A DNA stretch of 64,000 nucleotides from Solirubrobacterales bacterium (GCA_023958085.1 JAMLGI010000002.1:1-64000); one strand, 5' to 3'; shown: positions 25,862 to 34,742, numbered from the stretch's first letter. The notes: generated by a model from the sequence alone, not told the origin. Translations and numbers: made by a program.

Positions 25862-27831
25862 TCGCCCTCCACGGCCGGAGCGGAGGAGGATCCGGGGGCC
25901 TCCGGGGCCGGCGTCGTCGGCGGGCTCGCGGGGCTTGATTCACCGACCCCGGTCTGGCCGGGATCGGTCTGGACCGGTGCCGGCGCACCCTGACCCGGCT
26001 GGGCCGGACGGTCCGGAGTCACCGGGCGGGGAGTGCTCTGGGGGACCGAACCGTCGCTGCCTGCCTGACCCTTCCCGGGGCTTTCCGGGCGGGTTTCGGA
26101 GACCTCGAGCAGCACGTAGCGATCGGTCCGGAAGACCGGGGTGAGCCCCGGTTCGCCGCCTTCGATCGCCTTTGGGTAGGCCTTGCGGAGCTGATCGCCC
26201 GGCCGGCTGGTGGTGATCAGCATGTAGCCGACCTTGCCGAACGGATCGTCGATCGCCGAACGCCAGACATCCTCGCCCCGGTCAGCCCGATCCAGAAAGA
26301 GGCTGGGTCGGCCGGAGGTGAGCATCACGCCGTAGCTGAAGTTCTCGTCTACGAGGATGCTGTCCTGCTTCTGTGGCAGGACCTCGTTGATGTGTCGGGC
26401 CATGACCAGTTCGGGATCGATCCCGACCGTGTATCCGCCGACCGACCTGGTGCCTTCCTGGCTGTCCCGATGCTCGGCGTACCGGGTGAACGCCTGGGCC
26501 TGGTTCTGGAAACGGTAGTTCTGCATCGCGTTCCAGCCCAAGGGCAGGGCGGCGATCAACCCGATGCCCATCGCCAGGGCGGCAATTCCGCGCCAGCCGG
26601 CCTCGGAACGTCCCACGTATGCCGTGCCGGCGGTCGCCAGAACCATGATCGAGAGGCCGACCGAAAGATCCATCAGGTCAGCCTGATCGGCGATCAAAGC
26701 CCGCAGCAGCGGAACCAGCACCGCGGCGAGAATGATCAGCAGTAGCCCGAACGAGAGCCGGGAGTCGCGGCTGAAACCGGATGCGAGCAGCAGGATCACC
26801 GCGAGAAATGCGAGGGGCGCGATCCCGAGCACCACGTGGAAGAGATCGGTGAGGGATCCGCCCAGGGTGGCGGTCACTCCCTGCAGCACGCCGGTGGTGT
26901 TCACCTGGATCGGCCCGCTCTGGGCGTTGATCCAGCCCAGTGGATCGCCGGTGAGCACGGTGTTGATAAGTATCCAGGCGGAAAGCGCGTAGGTGGCCGG
27001 CACCAGCAGGACCAGCAGGGTCGAGCGCAGCCGGTCGGCAGAACTTCTCCTGCCGGCCGCAACCAGCAGCGCGGCGATCGCGAATCCGACCACCCAGAGG
27101 AAGTACCCGTAGTCGAACATGGCGGCGACCGCGATCGCGAGTCCGGCCCCGACCACGTGGCGGGTTTCCCCGGTTACCTGCCAGGAAACCAGGGCGCTCA
27201 CCCCGACGGCGGCGAAGCCGAGTCCGAGCATCAGGGCGTCGCCGTTGCCCGCGTAGTAGACGAACATCGGGTTGAGCCCGAAGAGAACCAGCAGAATGAG
27301 CCTCAGCCCGAGCGCAAAATCACAGCGACGGAGAACCGAGTTGATCGCCCCGATCGTGATTCCGCCGCCGATGGCGCTCAGAATCGGCATCGCCACGAGC
27401 GAGGTGGCCAGCGGCTTGATCAGGGCAAGCGGGAGGAACGCAAGGGCCCCGAGGGGGGCCACATTCAGGGGAATCGCCGCCAGTTTTGGCGGGGCGTTCC
27501 ACCAGACCATGTAGGCCTCGTTGAGCCGGTTCAGGGCGTCGAAGTTGACGATCCGCCCGTTGGTGACCACGAAGTAGCCGATCACCCCGTAGATGATCGC
27601 GAAGATCACCGGGATCACCAGGCTGTCGATCCCCTGGACCGGATCGTGACCCCGGATCGGCGGTGGCTCCGGCGGCACCTCGCGCACCGCCGCGACGGCC
27701 TCCTCGGTGGTCACCGCACCCGGAAGTGAGTGGTCCCTGAAATCGGCTCGACCGTTGCGGTCGAGCTCTCCGGGAATGCTCCGGCCGGGACTGTCGGATC
27801 GCCCCGACCCGGGACTGCGAACTTCGCTCAC
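25858..27831 (-). CDS. Polytopic membrane protein, GT-C glycosyltransferase-like
   Basis: 657 residues with 10-12 predicted transmembrane helices between residues ~70 and 440 (IPVIFAIIYGVIGYFVVTNG, LGALAFLPLALIKPLATSLV, MFDYGYFLWVVGFAIAALLV). A soluble domain (ARHINEVLPQKQDSILVDEN, VWRSAIDDPFGKVGYMLITT) and a Pro/Ser-rich cytoplasmic-type tail follow. The helical core with a loop containing Asn-Glu/Ala-Tyr-Met-Val-Trp-Trp-Asn is reminiscent of GT-C/ArnT-like lipid-linked sugar transferases, but the usual Asp-Glu/Asp motif is not clear. The GTG start overlaps the stop of the GT2 gene (GTGA). A role as partner of that enzyme in glycan assembly is inferred. Confidence 0.65.
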   Translation of the reverse strand: MSEVRSPGSGRSDSPGRSIPGELDRNGRADFRDHSLPGAVTTEEAVAAVREVPPEPPPIRGHDPVQGIDSLVIPVIFAIIYGVIGYFVVTNGRIVNFDALNRLNEAYMVWWNAPPKLAAIPLNVAPLGALAFLPLALIKPLATSLVAMPILSAIGGGITIGAINSVLRRCDFALGLRLILLVLFGLNPMFVYYAGNGDALMLGLGFAAVGVSALVSWQVTGETRHVVGAGLAIAVAAMFDYGYFLWVVGFAIAALLVAAGRRSSADRLRSTLLVLLVPATYALSAWILINTVLTGDPLGWINAQSGPIQVNTTGVLQGVTATLGGSLTDLFHVVLGIAPLAFLAVILLLASGFSRDSRLSFGLLLIILAAVLVPLLRALIADQADLMDLSVGLSIMVLATAGTAYVGRSEAGWRGIAALAMGIGLIAALPLGWNAMQNYRFQNQAQAFTRYAEHRDSQEGTRSVGGYTVGIDPELVMARHINEVLPQKQDSILVDENFSYGVMLTSGRPSLFLDRADRGEDVWRSAIDDPFGKVGYMLITTSRPGDQLRKAYPKAIEGGEPGLTPVFRTDRYVLLEVSETRPESPGKGQAGSDGSVPQSTPRPVTPDRPAQPGQGAPAPVQTDPGQTGVGESSPASPPTTPAPEAPGSSSAPAVEGE

Positions 27832-30044
27832 CGCTCCACCCTTCGCTGCGGGGTCGGGGTGTGGTCGGCGCCTCCGGAGAGATCGAGTCCGTGCTCCGTC
27901 TTCTCCCAGTAGAACGGGTTGGTGAAGAGTTGGACGAAGCCTTTCCAGGCCGCAACCGACATCAGACCCCAGTAGAAGGGGAAGAACAGTGCGTACGGTG
28001 CGAGACCGTCGTCACCCCGGCGGACCGCCGCGGCCAGGCCGAGGTACATGAACACGAAGTTGCCGAGGAAGAGCTGAGCCGCGGCAAGGTAGTACACCCA
28101 TCCGGGGAAGAGTTCCTGGATGAAGCCCGCCTGGGACAGCGCGAAAAGTGTGGTCAGGAACCAGAAGAAGGGGTTGATCAGGAATATGAAGGTGCCGCCG
28201 ATCAGCAGCTGGAAAGACATGAACCCCTTGAATCCGACGCTCTTCATGAAGCGGAACGGGTTCCGCATGTAGACCAGCCAGGTCTGGAGGTAGCCCTTGA
28301 TCCACCTTGAACGCTGCCGGATCCAGTTGCCGACCGCGACGTTCGCTTCCTCGTAGGTGGTTGAGTCCATCATCGTGGTCCGGTAGCCGGCCTGATGGAG
28401 CCGAATGCCGAGATCGGCGTCCTCGGTCACGTTGTACGGATCCCAGCCACCGACCTCGACCAGCCGGTCGAGCCGGATGTGGTTGGAGGTACCACCCAGC
28501 GGGATCGGATCCTTGCGGGCGTCGAGTCCGGGCAGGACGAGGTCAAACAGCATCGAGTACTCGATCGAGAACCAGCGGGTGAGGATGTTGGTGTGCTGAT
28601 TGAAGAAGTTGAGCTTGGCCTGCATGCATACGACCGATTCGTCGCTGTTCTCGAACATCAGAACGGCCTTCTTCAACTGATGTGGGTCGGGACGATCCTC
28701 GGCGTCGTAGATCACCACGTACTCGCCCTTCGCTCCGAGCAGCCCGAAGTTGCAGGCTTTCGGTTTGGTCTGCGGCTGCGAGGGCGGGACCACGATCAGG
28801 TTGAAATGTGGCGGCAGGTCGAGTTCCCGGATCGCGTTGATCGATTCCTCGTCCTCCTCCTCGCAGAGCAGCCGGACGTCGAGTTTGGTCTTCGGGTAGT
28901 CGAGCGACTCAATCCCGGCCACCAGGTAGGGGATGACCGCAGCCTCCCGGAAAAGGGGGATCAGGATCGAGTAGACGGGAAGGTCGCGTTCGTCCATCGC
29001 GGCCAGGTTTTCGGGGCTGGTATCCACCTGGTAGCGATGTTCCAGCGCGGAGTAGCCGGCGACCAGCTTGTAGAGCGAGGTGGCGGTGTAGAAGATCGCG
29101 GCCAGCGCGAAGACCACGATCAACGTACCGACGAACTTCCAGATCAGAAATCCGATCAGGACGATCGCCAGCAGGATCAGCAGCCCCTTCTGAAAACCGT
29201 TCAGGACGATGTGCGCAGAACTCTCGGGAAAGCGCTCGCGCAGATCCGAGAGGGCAGTTTCGGTGTAGGCCTCGCTGTGAATCCGGCGCTGGAGCGCATC
29301 GATGTCGTTGCGGGGCGCCAGGAACTGCCGGACCCGAAGTCCGCTTTCGGCGCTGATCTCACGCTCCTCGTCCTCGCGCAGTTCGTCCGGAACCGCGAGA
29401 TAGACGTTCTCCGCGTCAACCGCGATCGGCACGCAGTGGAATCGCCGCTCCATCGGCTCCGGAATCACGTTGCGGGGAGCCTGGGTGGCGTCGAACTCCG
29501 AGAGGTCGACGGTCGGCAGGTCGAGCTGCTCGGCCAGGACCCGGAGCAGGGCCCGTTCCTCCAGGGCGCCACCATGCACCAGGACCTCACCGATGCGGCT
29601 GCCGGTGCGCTGCTGTTCGGCCACCGCCTCGCCGAGCTGTTCTTCCGTGACCAGCCCCCGGCTGGCCAGTTTCTCACCCAGCCGCGGCGGGATCGCCAGC
29701 CCGTGGCTGAGCAGGTCGTCGGCGGTGAACTGGTTGTCTCCGGGACTGCCGTTGACCGCGAACAGGCGGTCGATCGCGAGCTCGATCTCGGCCCGATCCG
29801 CGGTCAACCAGACGGGGTCGTATCCGGTTGCCTCGCGGATCGCCCGTTCGACCCGCCGACCCCCCGGTGCCGCGGCCACCATGGTGACAACGCCTTCGCT
29901 GTACTCGAGCGGAACCATCGTGTGGCGGCGGCAGAGATCCCGCGGCAGCAGGTGGGCGATCGCCGGGCTCAGCGTGACCATGCGTTCGCTCAGCGATCCG
30001 GGATCGTCCCTGACCAGCAGCTGCTGCTCGAAGGCGGAGTTCAT
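27828..30044 (-). CDS. MshEN-GT2 fusion: c-di-GMP-responsive family 2 glycosyltransferase
   Basis: 738 residues. Residues 28-95 resemble a GspE/PilB N-terminal domain. Residues 121-144 and 150-173 are two consecutive matches to the 24-residue MshEN motif RLGxxLxxxGxxxxxxLxxxLxxQ (starting RLGEKLASRGLVTEEQ and RIGEVLVHGGALEERA). That motif binds c-di-GMP in MshE. A second GspE_N-like part follows (VIPEPMERRFHCVPIAV). Helices at ~286-332 precede a GT2 domain with YDAEDRPD (447-454), EDADLG (541-546) and QRSRW (577-581), then three or four membrane helices. This is the BcsA/NfrB catalytic pattern, but with the MshEN module N-terminal. It probably polymerises and extrudes a glycan under c-di-GMP control. 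Confidence 0.85.
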   Translation of the reverse strand: MNSAFEQQLLVRDDPGSLSERMVTLSPAIAHLLPRDLCRRHTMVPLEYSEGVVTMVAAAPGGRRVERAIREATGYDPVWLTADRAEIELAIDRLFAVNGSPGDNQFTADDLLSHGLAIPPRLGEKLASRGLVTEEQLGEAVAEQQRTGSRIGEVLVHGGALEERALLRVLAEQLDLPTVDLSEFDATQAPRNVIPEPMERRFHCVPIAVDAENVYLAVPDELREDEEREISAESGLRVRQFLAPRNDIDALQRRIHSEAYTETALSDLRERFPESSAHIVLNGFQKGLLILLAIVLIGFLIWKFVGTLIVVFALAAIFYTATSLYKLVAGYSALEHRYQVDTSPENLAAMDERDLPVYSILIPLFREAAVIPYLVAGIESLDYPKTKLDVRLLCEEEDEESINAIRELDLPPHFNLIVVPPSQPQTKPKACNFGLLGAKGEYVVIYDAEDRPDPHQLKKAVLMFENSDESVVCMQAKLNFFNQHTNILTRWFSIEYSMLFDLVLPGLDARKDPIPLGGTSNHIRLDRLVEVGGWDPYNVTEDADLGIRLHQAGYRTTMMDSTTYEEANVAVGNWIRQRSRWIKGYLQTWLVYMRNPFRFMKSVGFKGFMSFQLLIGGTFIFLINPFFWFLTTLFALSQAGFIQELFPGWVYYLAAAQLFLGNFVFMYLGLAAAVRRGDDGLAPYALFFPFYWGLMSVAAWKGFVQLFTNPFYWEKTEHGLDLSGGADHTPTPQRRVER

Positions 30045-30250
30045 GACTCGCTCTCCCGGGGCGCGTTGGTCGCCTCGTCCCGCGACTTGCGACGGTCACT
30101 GACCACCATCGCGATCAGCCCGCCGATGAAGATGAAGAAGGGGACGATCAGAAACAGGTTGAAGAAGATCGCAAACGCGATCAGCAGGCCCACACTCACG
30201 AAAAGCGCTGCGAGGGCGCTACCGCCGCCCGTCTTGCCGGTTTCGCTCAC
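30041..30250 (-). CDS. Small two-helix membrane protein
   Basis: 69 residues. ALAALFVSVGLLIAFAIFFN and LFLIVPFFIFIGGLIAMVVS are two helices, followed by a charged tail. The GTG start overlaps the upstream stop (GTGA) and its stop overlaps the GT2 start (ATGA). The position suggests a small subunit of the glycosyltransferase complex. No family recognised. Confidence 0.7.
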   Translation of the reverse strand: MSETGKTGGGSALAALFVSVGLLIAFAIFFNLFLIVPFFIFIGGLIAMVVSDRRKSRDEATNAPRESES

Positions 30251-30756
30251 GATCCGCCGGGGGCGACCACGCCGCCCGCGCTTCCGGCCTGAGGCTGGGC
30301 CAGAGCGATAGTCACCGATCGATCGTCGGAGTCGGTCACGTCGAATGCGACCGGGAGACGGCGACGCAGCGTTCCGACTACCGAAAAGTCGTCGGTGGCG
30401 CGAACGTCGATCGTGGCCGAGTCACCGCGGAGTTCCCTCAGCGTGGCCCGTTCGACCCCGTCACTTTCGGCCAGCGAACTCTCGACCGCCCGAGCGAGGC
30501 TGAGGTCTCGCAGCGGCCGGACGATCACCCGTATCTCTCCGTCGGCAGGCGCCGGCAGCCCGACCGGGACCCCGGCCTCGGCGGTCGGCACGGCAGACCC
30601 CGGGACCGCCCCCTCGACCGGGAGCGGAGGCAGCGACGGTTCGGTCCGCGGGCTGCGGTCCCCCAGACCGGCTTCGAGCCGGTCCAGCCGAGCGGTAATC
30701 TCCGCCCGGAGGGAGGCAATCTCCTTGAGGATTTTCTTGCTGCGGTCCTTGGCCAC
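30247..30756 (-). CDS. Coiled-coil protein with C-terminal ferredoxin-like domain; first gene of the glycan operon
   Basis: 169 residues from GTG 30756. DRSKKILKEIASLRAEITAR, then LDRLEAGLG, is a short coiled coil. A Pro-rich linker leads to a domain starting IRVIVRPLRDLSLARAVESS and ending LPVAFDVTDSDDRSVTIAL, paralogous to that in 21024-21521. The open frame continues upstream to 31686, but that stretch is antisense to the diguanylate cyclase. GTG 30756 is downstream of a good promoter at 30835-30864. It is the leading gene of the operon that includes the MshEN-GT2 enzyme. Function unknown. Confidence 0.65.
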   Translation of the reverse strand: MAKDRSKKILKEIASLRAEITARLDRLEAGLGDRSPRTEPSLPPLPVEGAVPGSAVPTAEAGVPVGLPAPADGEIRVIVRPLRDLSLARAVESSLAESDGVERATLRELRGDSATIDVRATDDFSVVGTLRRRLPVAFDVTDSDDRSVTIALAQPQAGSAGGVVAPGGS

Positions 30757-30834
30757 GATTCCGTCACTATTCTCACCGGTCCACCGGACGTTCCTTGTCG
30801 CGGGTCGCGGGGAAATACTGATTCGACCATTCGG

Positions 30835-30864
30835 ACTATAGGCGACCGGTCGAACGGGCGTCAA
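30835..30864 (-). promoter_or_regulatory. Promoter TTGACG-N18-TATAGT of the glycan operon
   Basis: On the reverse strand, TTGACG (30859-30864) and TATAGT (30835-30840) are 18 bp apart, close to the vegetative consensus. Transcription should start near 30828, leaving a leader of about 70 bases before GTG 30756. The -35 directly abuts the ATG of the diguanylate cyclase. Confidence 0.65.
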
Positions 30865-32415
30865 ATGCGCACAGACAGACAGATACCCATTGGCAGGCCG
30901 CCCCACCATCGGGGCTACCGGAACAGCCGGGAGTACCGGGACCGGCTGCTGCGGTCGGCCTGGCCGTTCGTCGGGGTGGCGTTCCTCGTTTTCGGGTTCT
31001 CGATCCTCGGGGCTGACGACCCGGGCTGGGTCCTCTTTGCGGGTGGCTGGGTGGTGGCGGCGATCTGTCTGGCGATCGCCGCGCTGAATCCACAGCTCTG
31101 GCTGGTCGCCCCCTACGGGGCGCTCGCCGCGATCGTCCTGATCCGCTGGGGGACCGACGGTCCGGATGCCGGGATCGGACCGCTGGTCCTGATCCCGATC
31201 GTCACGGTTGCGCTCTACGGCTCCCGCATGGCACTGGCCGCGATGTTTGCAACCGCGACAGTCGTCATCGCCGCCTTTCACCTCGGCCCGGGCGAGACCG
31301 AACTGGTGGTTTCCCCGGTCTGGCGCCAGGACCTGATCATGCTGGTGATGGCAATTACCGTGGCGGTCGGGGTGCAAACCCTGGTCAGTCGGCTCAGGGT
31401 CGAGCGGCGGTTGAGCGAGGCCCGGGGTGAGCGGCTGGTCCGGGTCTCGGAGATCACCCGGGTCGTGTCCACCAGTGCCGAGCCGACCCGCACGCTCTGC
31501 GAGATGACGGTGGAGCTGACCGAGGCCCGGGGGGCAGCGCTTTTTCGTCACCATCCGGACGGACCGAGGTTGATGGCATCGACCGGTGCCGATCCCGGGC
31601 GTCTGGATGAACTCGCTGCCGGTCCGGTCGCCGGTCTCCTCGACGGGCTCGACCAAGGTGATGACGCGACCGCAGTCACGATCCACCGCGACGCCGGCCC
31701 CGAGCTGGAAAGCCTTCGCCGGGTGTGGCGTGGATTCGATCCGTCGGTGGTGGTCTGCGCGGCGGCCCGGTCGGACCGGGATCTGACCGGCCTGTTGCTC
31801 CTCGCCTGGCCGGACGACGCGTCCCCCGAGGATTCAGCCGTTCCGCTCGATCTGCTCGCGGCCGAGGCGTCGATCTCGATCCGCAACCAGGAACTCACCG
31901 AACGGCTTGAGCGTCTCGCCCTGACCGACCCTCTGACCGGGGTGGCCAACCGTCGCGGCTGGGACCAGCACATCACCGCCGTGATCAGCACCGCCGGGCG
32001 GCACCAGCGGCCGTTGAGCGTGGCGATCCTCGATCTCGACGGATTCAAGTCCTACAACGACCGGCTCGGGCACCGGGCCGGGGATCTCCTGCTGAGGGAG
32101 TACGTGGCTCGATGGCAGCACGTGATCCGGGCCAGCGATCACCTCGCCCGATTCGGCGGCGACGAGTTCGTTGCGACCTTCCCCGACACCGGCCTCGAGG
32201 AAGCGACGATCGTGGCACAGAGGATGTGTGGCAGTTCCGAGCGGGGGGTCTGGGCCTCGGCCGGAGTCGCCCGGTGGGACGGGAGCGAGGCGGCCGCGGA
32301 ACTCCTCGACCGGGCCGACCGGGCCCTCTACGAGGCCAAGCACAGGGACCCGGGATCGGTCCGGACGGCCGCGTCCGGGACTGCCACATCCGGACCGCGC
32401 GGCAGGAGGACCTGA
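30865..32415 (+). CDS. Membrane diguanylate cyclase (GAF-like + GGDEF)
   Basis: 516 residues. Four to six transmembrane helices fill residues ~30-175 (PFVGVAFLVFGFSILG, WVVAAICLAIAALNPQLWLV, LIMLVMAITVAVGVQTLVS). A GAF-like sensor follows (LCEMTVELTEARGAALFRHH ... AAEASISIRNQEL). The GGDEF domain is at ~350-500 with DPLTGVANRRGW, DLDGFKSYNDRLGH and RFGGDEF (430-435). An intact allosteric I-site (RASD, 422-425) precedes the active site. It should make c-di-GMP from two GTP and be feedback-inhibited. It is divergent from the MshEN-GT2 operon and is the obvious source of its ligand (inference). Confidence 0.9.
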   Translation: MRTDRQIPIGRPPHHRGYRNSREYRDRLLRSAWPFVGVAFLVFGFSILGADDPGWVLFAGGWVVAAICLAIAALNPQLWLVAPYGALAAIVLIRWGTDGPDAGIGPLVLIPIVTVALYGSRMALAAMFATATVVIAAFHLGPGETELVVSPVWRQDLIMLVMAITVAVGVQTLVSRLRVERRLSEARGERLVRVSEITRVVSTSAEPTRTLCEMTVELTEARGAALFRHHPDGPRLMASTGADPGRLDELAAGPVAGLLDGLDQGDDATAVTIHRDAGPELESLRRVWRGFDPSVVVCAAARSDRDLTGLLLLAWPDDASPEDSAVPLDLLAAEASISIRNQELTERLERLALTDPLTGVANRRGWDQHITAVISTAGRHQRPLSVAILDLDGFKSYNDRLGHRAGDLLLREYVARWQHVIRASDHLARFGGDEFVATFPDTGLEEATIVAQRMCGSSERGVWASAGVARWDGSEAAAELLDRADRALYEAKHRDPGSVRTAASGTATSGPRGRRT

Positions 32416-32417
32416 AA

Positions 32418-32873
32418 TCAGTCCCGCCCGGGAACCCAGAGCCCGGAGCCGCCGGGCCGCTCGGGTTCCGGTGGACTCCCACCCGGCACCGGACCACTGC
32501 CGACAGCTCCGGGCTTCGGATCGGCCGGCTCGGCCGGTCCCGGGCCGCCGCTCTTCTGGGCGTAGAGCATCTGAAGCTGGCTGAGTGGCTCCCGAACCGC
32601 GGCCCCGACCTCCTCGGGCAGGAGAGCGGTCAGGGAACGCACCGCCTCGATCCCGACCCGGGCCTGTTCCAGATCCACCTCGTCCTCCTTGAGCAGCCGG
32701 CGGGCACTCAGGTTCAGGACCGAGGCAACCGTCTGGGCGAGCAGGTCCTCGACCCGGATCTCCTTCATCTGCTGTTCGAGGGCTTCGCGCTCGGCTTCGG
32801 TCAACTCGGGTGAGGCCGGACTGCCGTCGTCCGAGGGTCCGGAGGGGCCTTCTGTCGGGGTCTGGTCGTTCAT
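32418..32873 (-). CDS. DUF1844-like helical protein
   Basis: 151 residues. The central IRVEDLLAQTVASVLNLSAR and LEQARVGIEAVRSLTALLPE resemble the helical DUF1844 family; Pro/Gly-rich ends flank it. Function unknown. The ATG follows TAGGGT by six bases. It converges with the diguanylate cyclase, two bases apart. Confidence 0.5.
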   Translation of the reverse strand: MNDQTPTEGPSGPSDDGSPASPELTEAEREALEQQMKEIRVEDLLAQTVASVLNLSARRLLKEDEVDLEQARVGIEAVRSLTALLPEEVGAAVREPLSQLQMLYAQKSGGPGPAEPADPKPGAVGSGPVPGGSPPEPERPGGSGLWVPGRD

Positions 32874-32879
32874 CGCTTC

Positions 32880-32885
32880 ACCCTA
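32880..32885 (-). promoter_or_regulatory. -10 box TAGGGT for leaderless DUF1844-like mRNA
   Basis: TAGGGT, then six bases (gaagcg), then ATG 32873. Confidence 0.5.
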
Positions 32886-32894
32886 CCCGGAGCC

Positions 32895-34067
32895 TCACTC
32901 CGGAATCGGAGCGGCGGGTCGGGCGTAGGTGCGGGTGGTCTCGGCCAGGGTGTCCCGGTAGATCTCCTCGACCGACCGGCCGTTCCGAATCTGCCGCTGG
33001 ATCCGCTGGGCTCCGTTCGCGTCCGGCAGATCGACCGCTATCCCCAGTGCCGAGCGGGCCGGCGCCGTCCACTCCAGCAGTTCCTCCAGCCCGGCCCGGG
33101 CCTCCACCTCACGCCGGTTCCGGTAATCGATCATCCTGCCGTTCATCCCGTAACGGATGGCCCGCCAGAGGTTCTCCTCGATCTCCCGGTCACGCAGGGG
33201 CTCAAGCCGGTCGAGGCGACCCTCATCAAGGTCAACCGCGGTCTGGGCCACCACGGCGACGATCAGCCCGGCAAGGGCGGTCGATTCGGGGCCGGTGCTC
33301 TGGGCATCGCAGATCCGCACCTCGACCGTGCCGAACGCGTGGTGGGGACGCACGCTCCACCACAGCTGGGTTGCTTCCACCACCGACCCGAGCCGGTGAA
33401 GAGTCTCGATGAAGTCCGCGTACTCGGCCCAGTCGTGAAACCGCTCCGGCACCCCGCATCGAGGAAAAGTGCGAGTGAAGATCTCGGTCCGGACCGAGGC
33501 CAGACCGCTGTCCTGGCGATCGAGGAAAACCGAGTTGGCCGAAAGCGCCAGCAGGATCGGCAGTCGCTCCCGCAACCAGTCGTTGACCATGATCGCCCGG
33601 TCGGCACCACGAATCCCGACATGGACGTGAAGGCTCCAGGTGTTGTTCCGCCGGGCAACCCAGCCGAGATCCTCCTTAAGCCGCTGATAGTGCGGCGTGT
33701 CGATGATCTCCTGGTCGAGGTAACTGGCCCAGGGGTGGGTTCCGGTGGCGCCGAGCATCGCCCCGCGGGACTCGGCCAGGGCGAAAAGATGCCGCCGACG
33801 GGTCTCCTGCAGGGCGATCGCCTCGGACATGGTTTCGGCCCGCCCGGAGCGGATCTCGATTTCCGAGGCAATCAGTTCGCCGGCCACCGAGTCGGCCAGC
33901 TCGGGTTCCTCCCGGGCCGCCTGGTAGAGCTCCGGGAAGCGATCGACCAGGTCGAGACTGGCCGGATCGAGGATCGCGAACTCCTCCTCGATACCGATCG
34001 TGAAGTCGCGGGAGGCGTCGAACACCTCCCGGACCGCATCCATTTTCAGCAGGCCGTGGTCGGACAA
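32895..34067 (-). CDS. Carboxylate-amine ligase, glutamate-cysteine ligase family 2 (YbdK-like)
   Basis: 390 residues. FTIGIEEEFAILDPASLDLV is the GCS2 start; GELIASEIEIRSGRAETMSE and WSLHVHVGIRGADRAI carry the ATP/metal ligands. LWWSVRPHHAFGTVEVRICD is another signature. The family forms gamma-glutamyl or related amide bonds using ATP. True substrates vary, so glutathione, ergothioneine and other thiols remain possible. The TTG start lies three bases after the rex stop, and ATG 34043 is an alternative. Its place behind a glutaredoxin and the redox sensor rex fits a thiol-linked function (inference). Confidence 0.82.
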   Translation of the reverse strand: MSDHGLLKMDAVREVFDASRDFTIGIEEEFAILDPASLDLVDRFPELYQAAREEPELADSVAGELIASEIEIRSGRAETMSEAIALQETRRRHLFALAESRGAMLGATGTHPWASYLDQEIIDTPHYQRLKEDLGWVARRNNTWSLHVHVGIRGADRAIMVNDWLRERLPILLALSANSVFLDRQDSGLASVRTEIFTRTFPRCGVPERFHDWAEYADFIETLHRLGSVVEATQLWWSVRPHHAFGTVEVRICDAQSTGPESTALAGLIVAVVAQTAVDLDEGRLDRLEPLRDREIEENLWRAIRYGMNGRMIDYRNRREVEARAGLEELLEWTAPARSALGIAVDLPDANGAQRIQRQIRNGRSVEEIYRDTLAETTRTYARPAAPIPE

Positions 34068-34070
34068 GGG

Positions 34071-34742
34071 TCAGGAAAGATAGAAGTAAAGGGCGTAGAG
34101 CAGGTCGACCGCCGGGCTTGACGTGTGCACGGTCACTTCCGGGGGCACCTGCAGCAGCTGCTCGGTGTAGTTGAAAATTACCGTTACTCCCGCCTCGACC
34201 AGGCCGTCCGCCACCTCCTGCGCCGCCGCCGACGGGACCGCCAGCACCCCGACCACGATCGCATCATTTTCCACCGCGCTCTCCAGCTCGGAGAAGTCCC
34301 GCACGGTCAGCGATCCCACCCGTCGACCGATCATCCCGGGATCGACGTCGAACAGCGAGACGATCCGGAAACCGTGGTCGGCGAAGATGTCCGAGTTGGC
34401 GATCGCCTGCCCGAGCTTGCCGGCTCCGAACAGGGCGATGTTGTGCTGGCCGGCGGTACGCATGATCTTCCGGATCTCCTCGATCAGATACTCGATCCGG
34501 TACCCGACCCCCCGCTTGCCGAACTTGCCGAAACCGGACAGATCACGGCGGATCTGGGTCGAGTTGATGTGGGTGTACTCGGAAAGCTCCTGGGAGGAGA
34601 TCGTCTCCCGCTTCATCTTCCGGGCCTGGATCAGAACCTGGAGGTAACGGGAAAGCCTGGCCGCAACCCCGAGCGAGAGCCGCTCGCCCTCGGCCACGGC
34701 CAGCGGGTTGATCTCTTCCTGGTCTCTCCCCCTCGGGCTCAT
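34071..34742 (-). CDS. rex: Redox-sensing transcriptional repressor Rex
   Basis: 223 residues. The winged helix (AARLSRYLQVLIQARKMKRE, TISSQELSEYTHINSTQIRR) includes the QIRRDLSGFGKFGKRGVGY signature. The Rossmann domain (NIALFGAGKLGQAIANSD, VSLFDVDPGMIGRRVGSL) binds NAD(H), and the C-terminal helix LLYALYFYLS swaps between subunits. Rex represses respiratory and fermentation genes until NADH rises. The ATG is 5 bases after the glutaredoxin stop. A TACGCT seven bases upstream could be an internal -10, but it lies inside the glutaredoxin coding end. Confidence 0.93.
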   Translation of the reverse strand: MSPRGRDQEEINPLAVAEGERLSLGVAARLSRYLQVLIQARKMKRETISSQELSEYTHINSTQIRRDLSGFGKFGKRGVGYRIEYLIEEIRKIMRTAGQHNIALFGAGKLGQAIANSDIFADHGFRIVSLFDVDPGMIGRRVGSLTVRDFSELESAVENDAIVVGVLAVPSAAAQEVADGLVEAGVTVIFNYTEQLLQVPPEVTVHTSSPAVDLLYALYFYLS

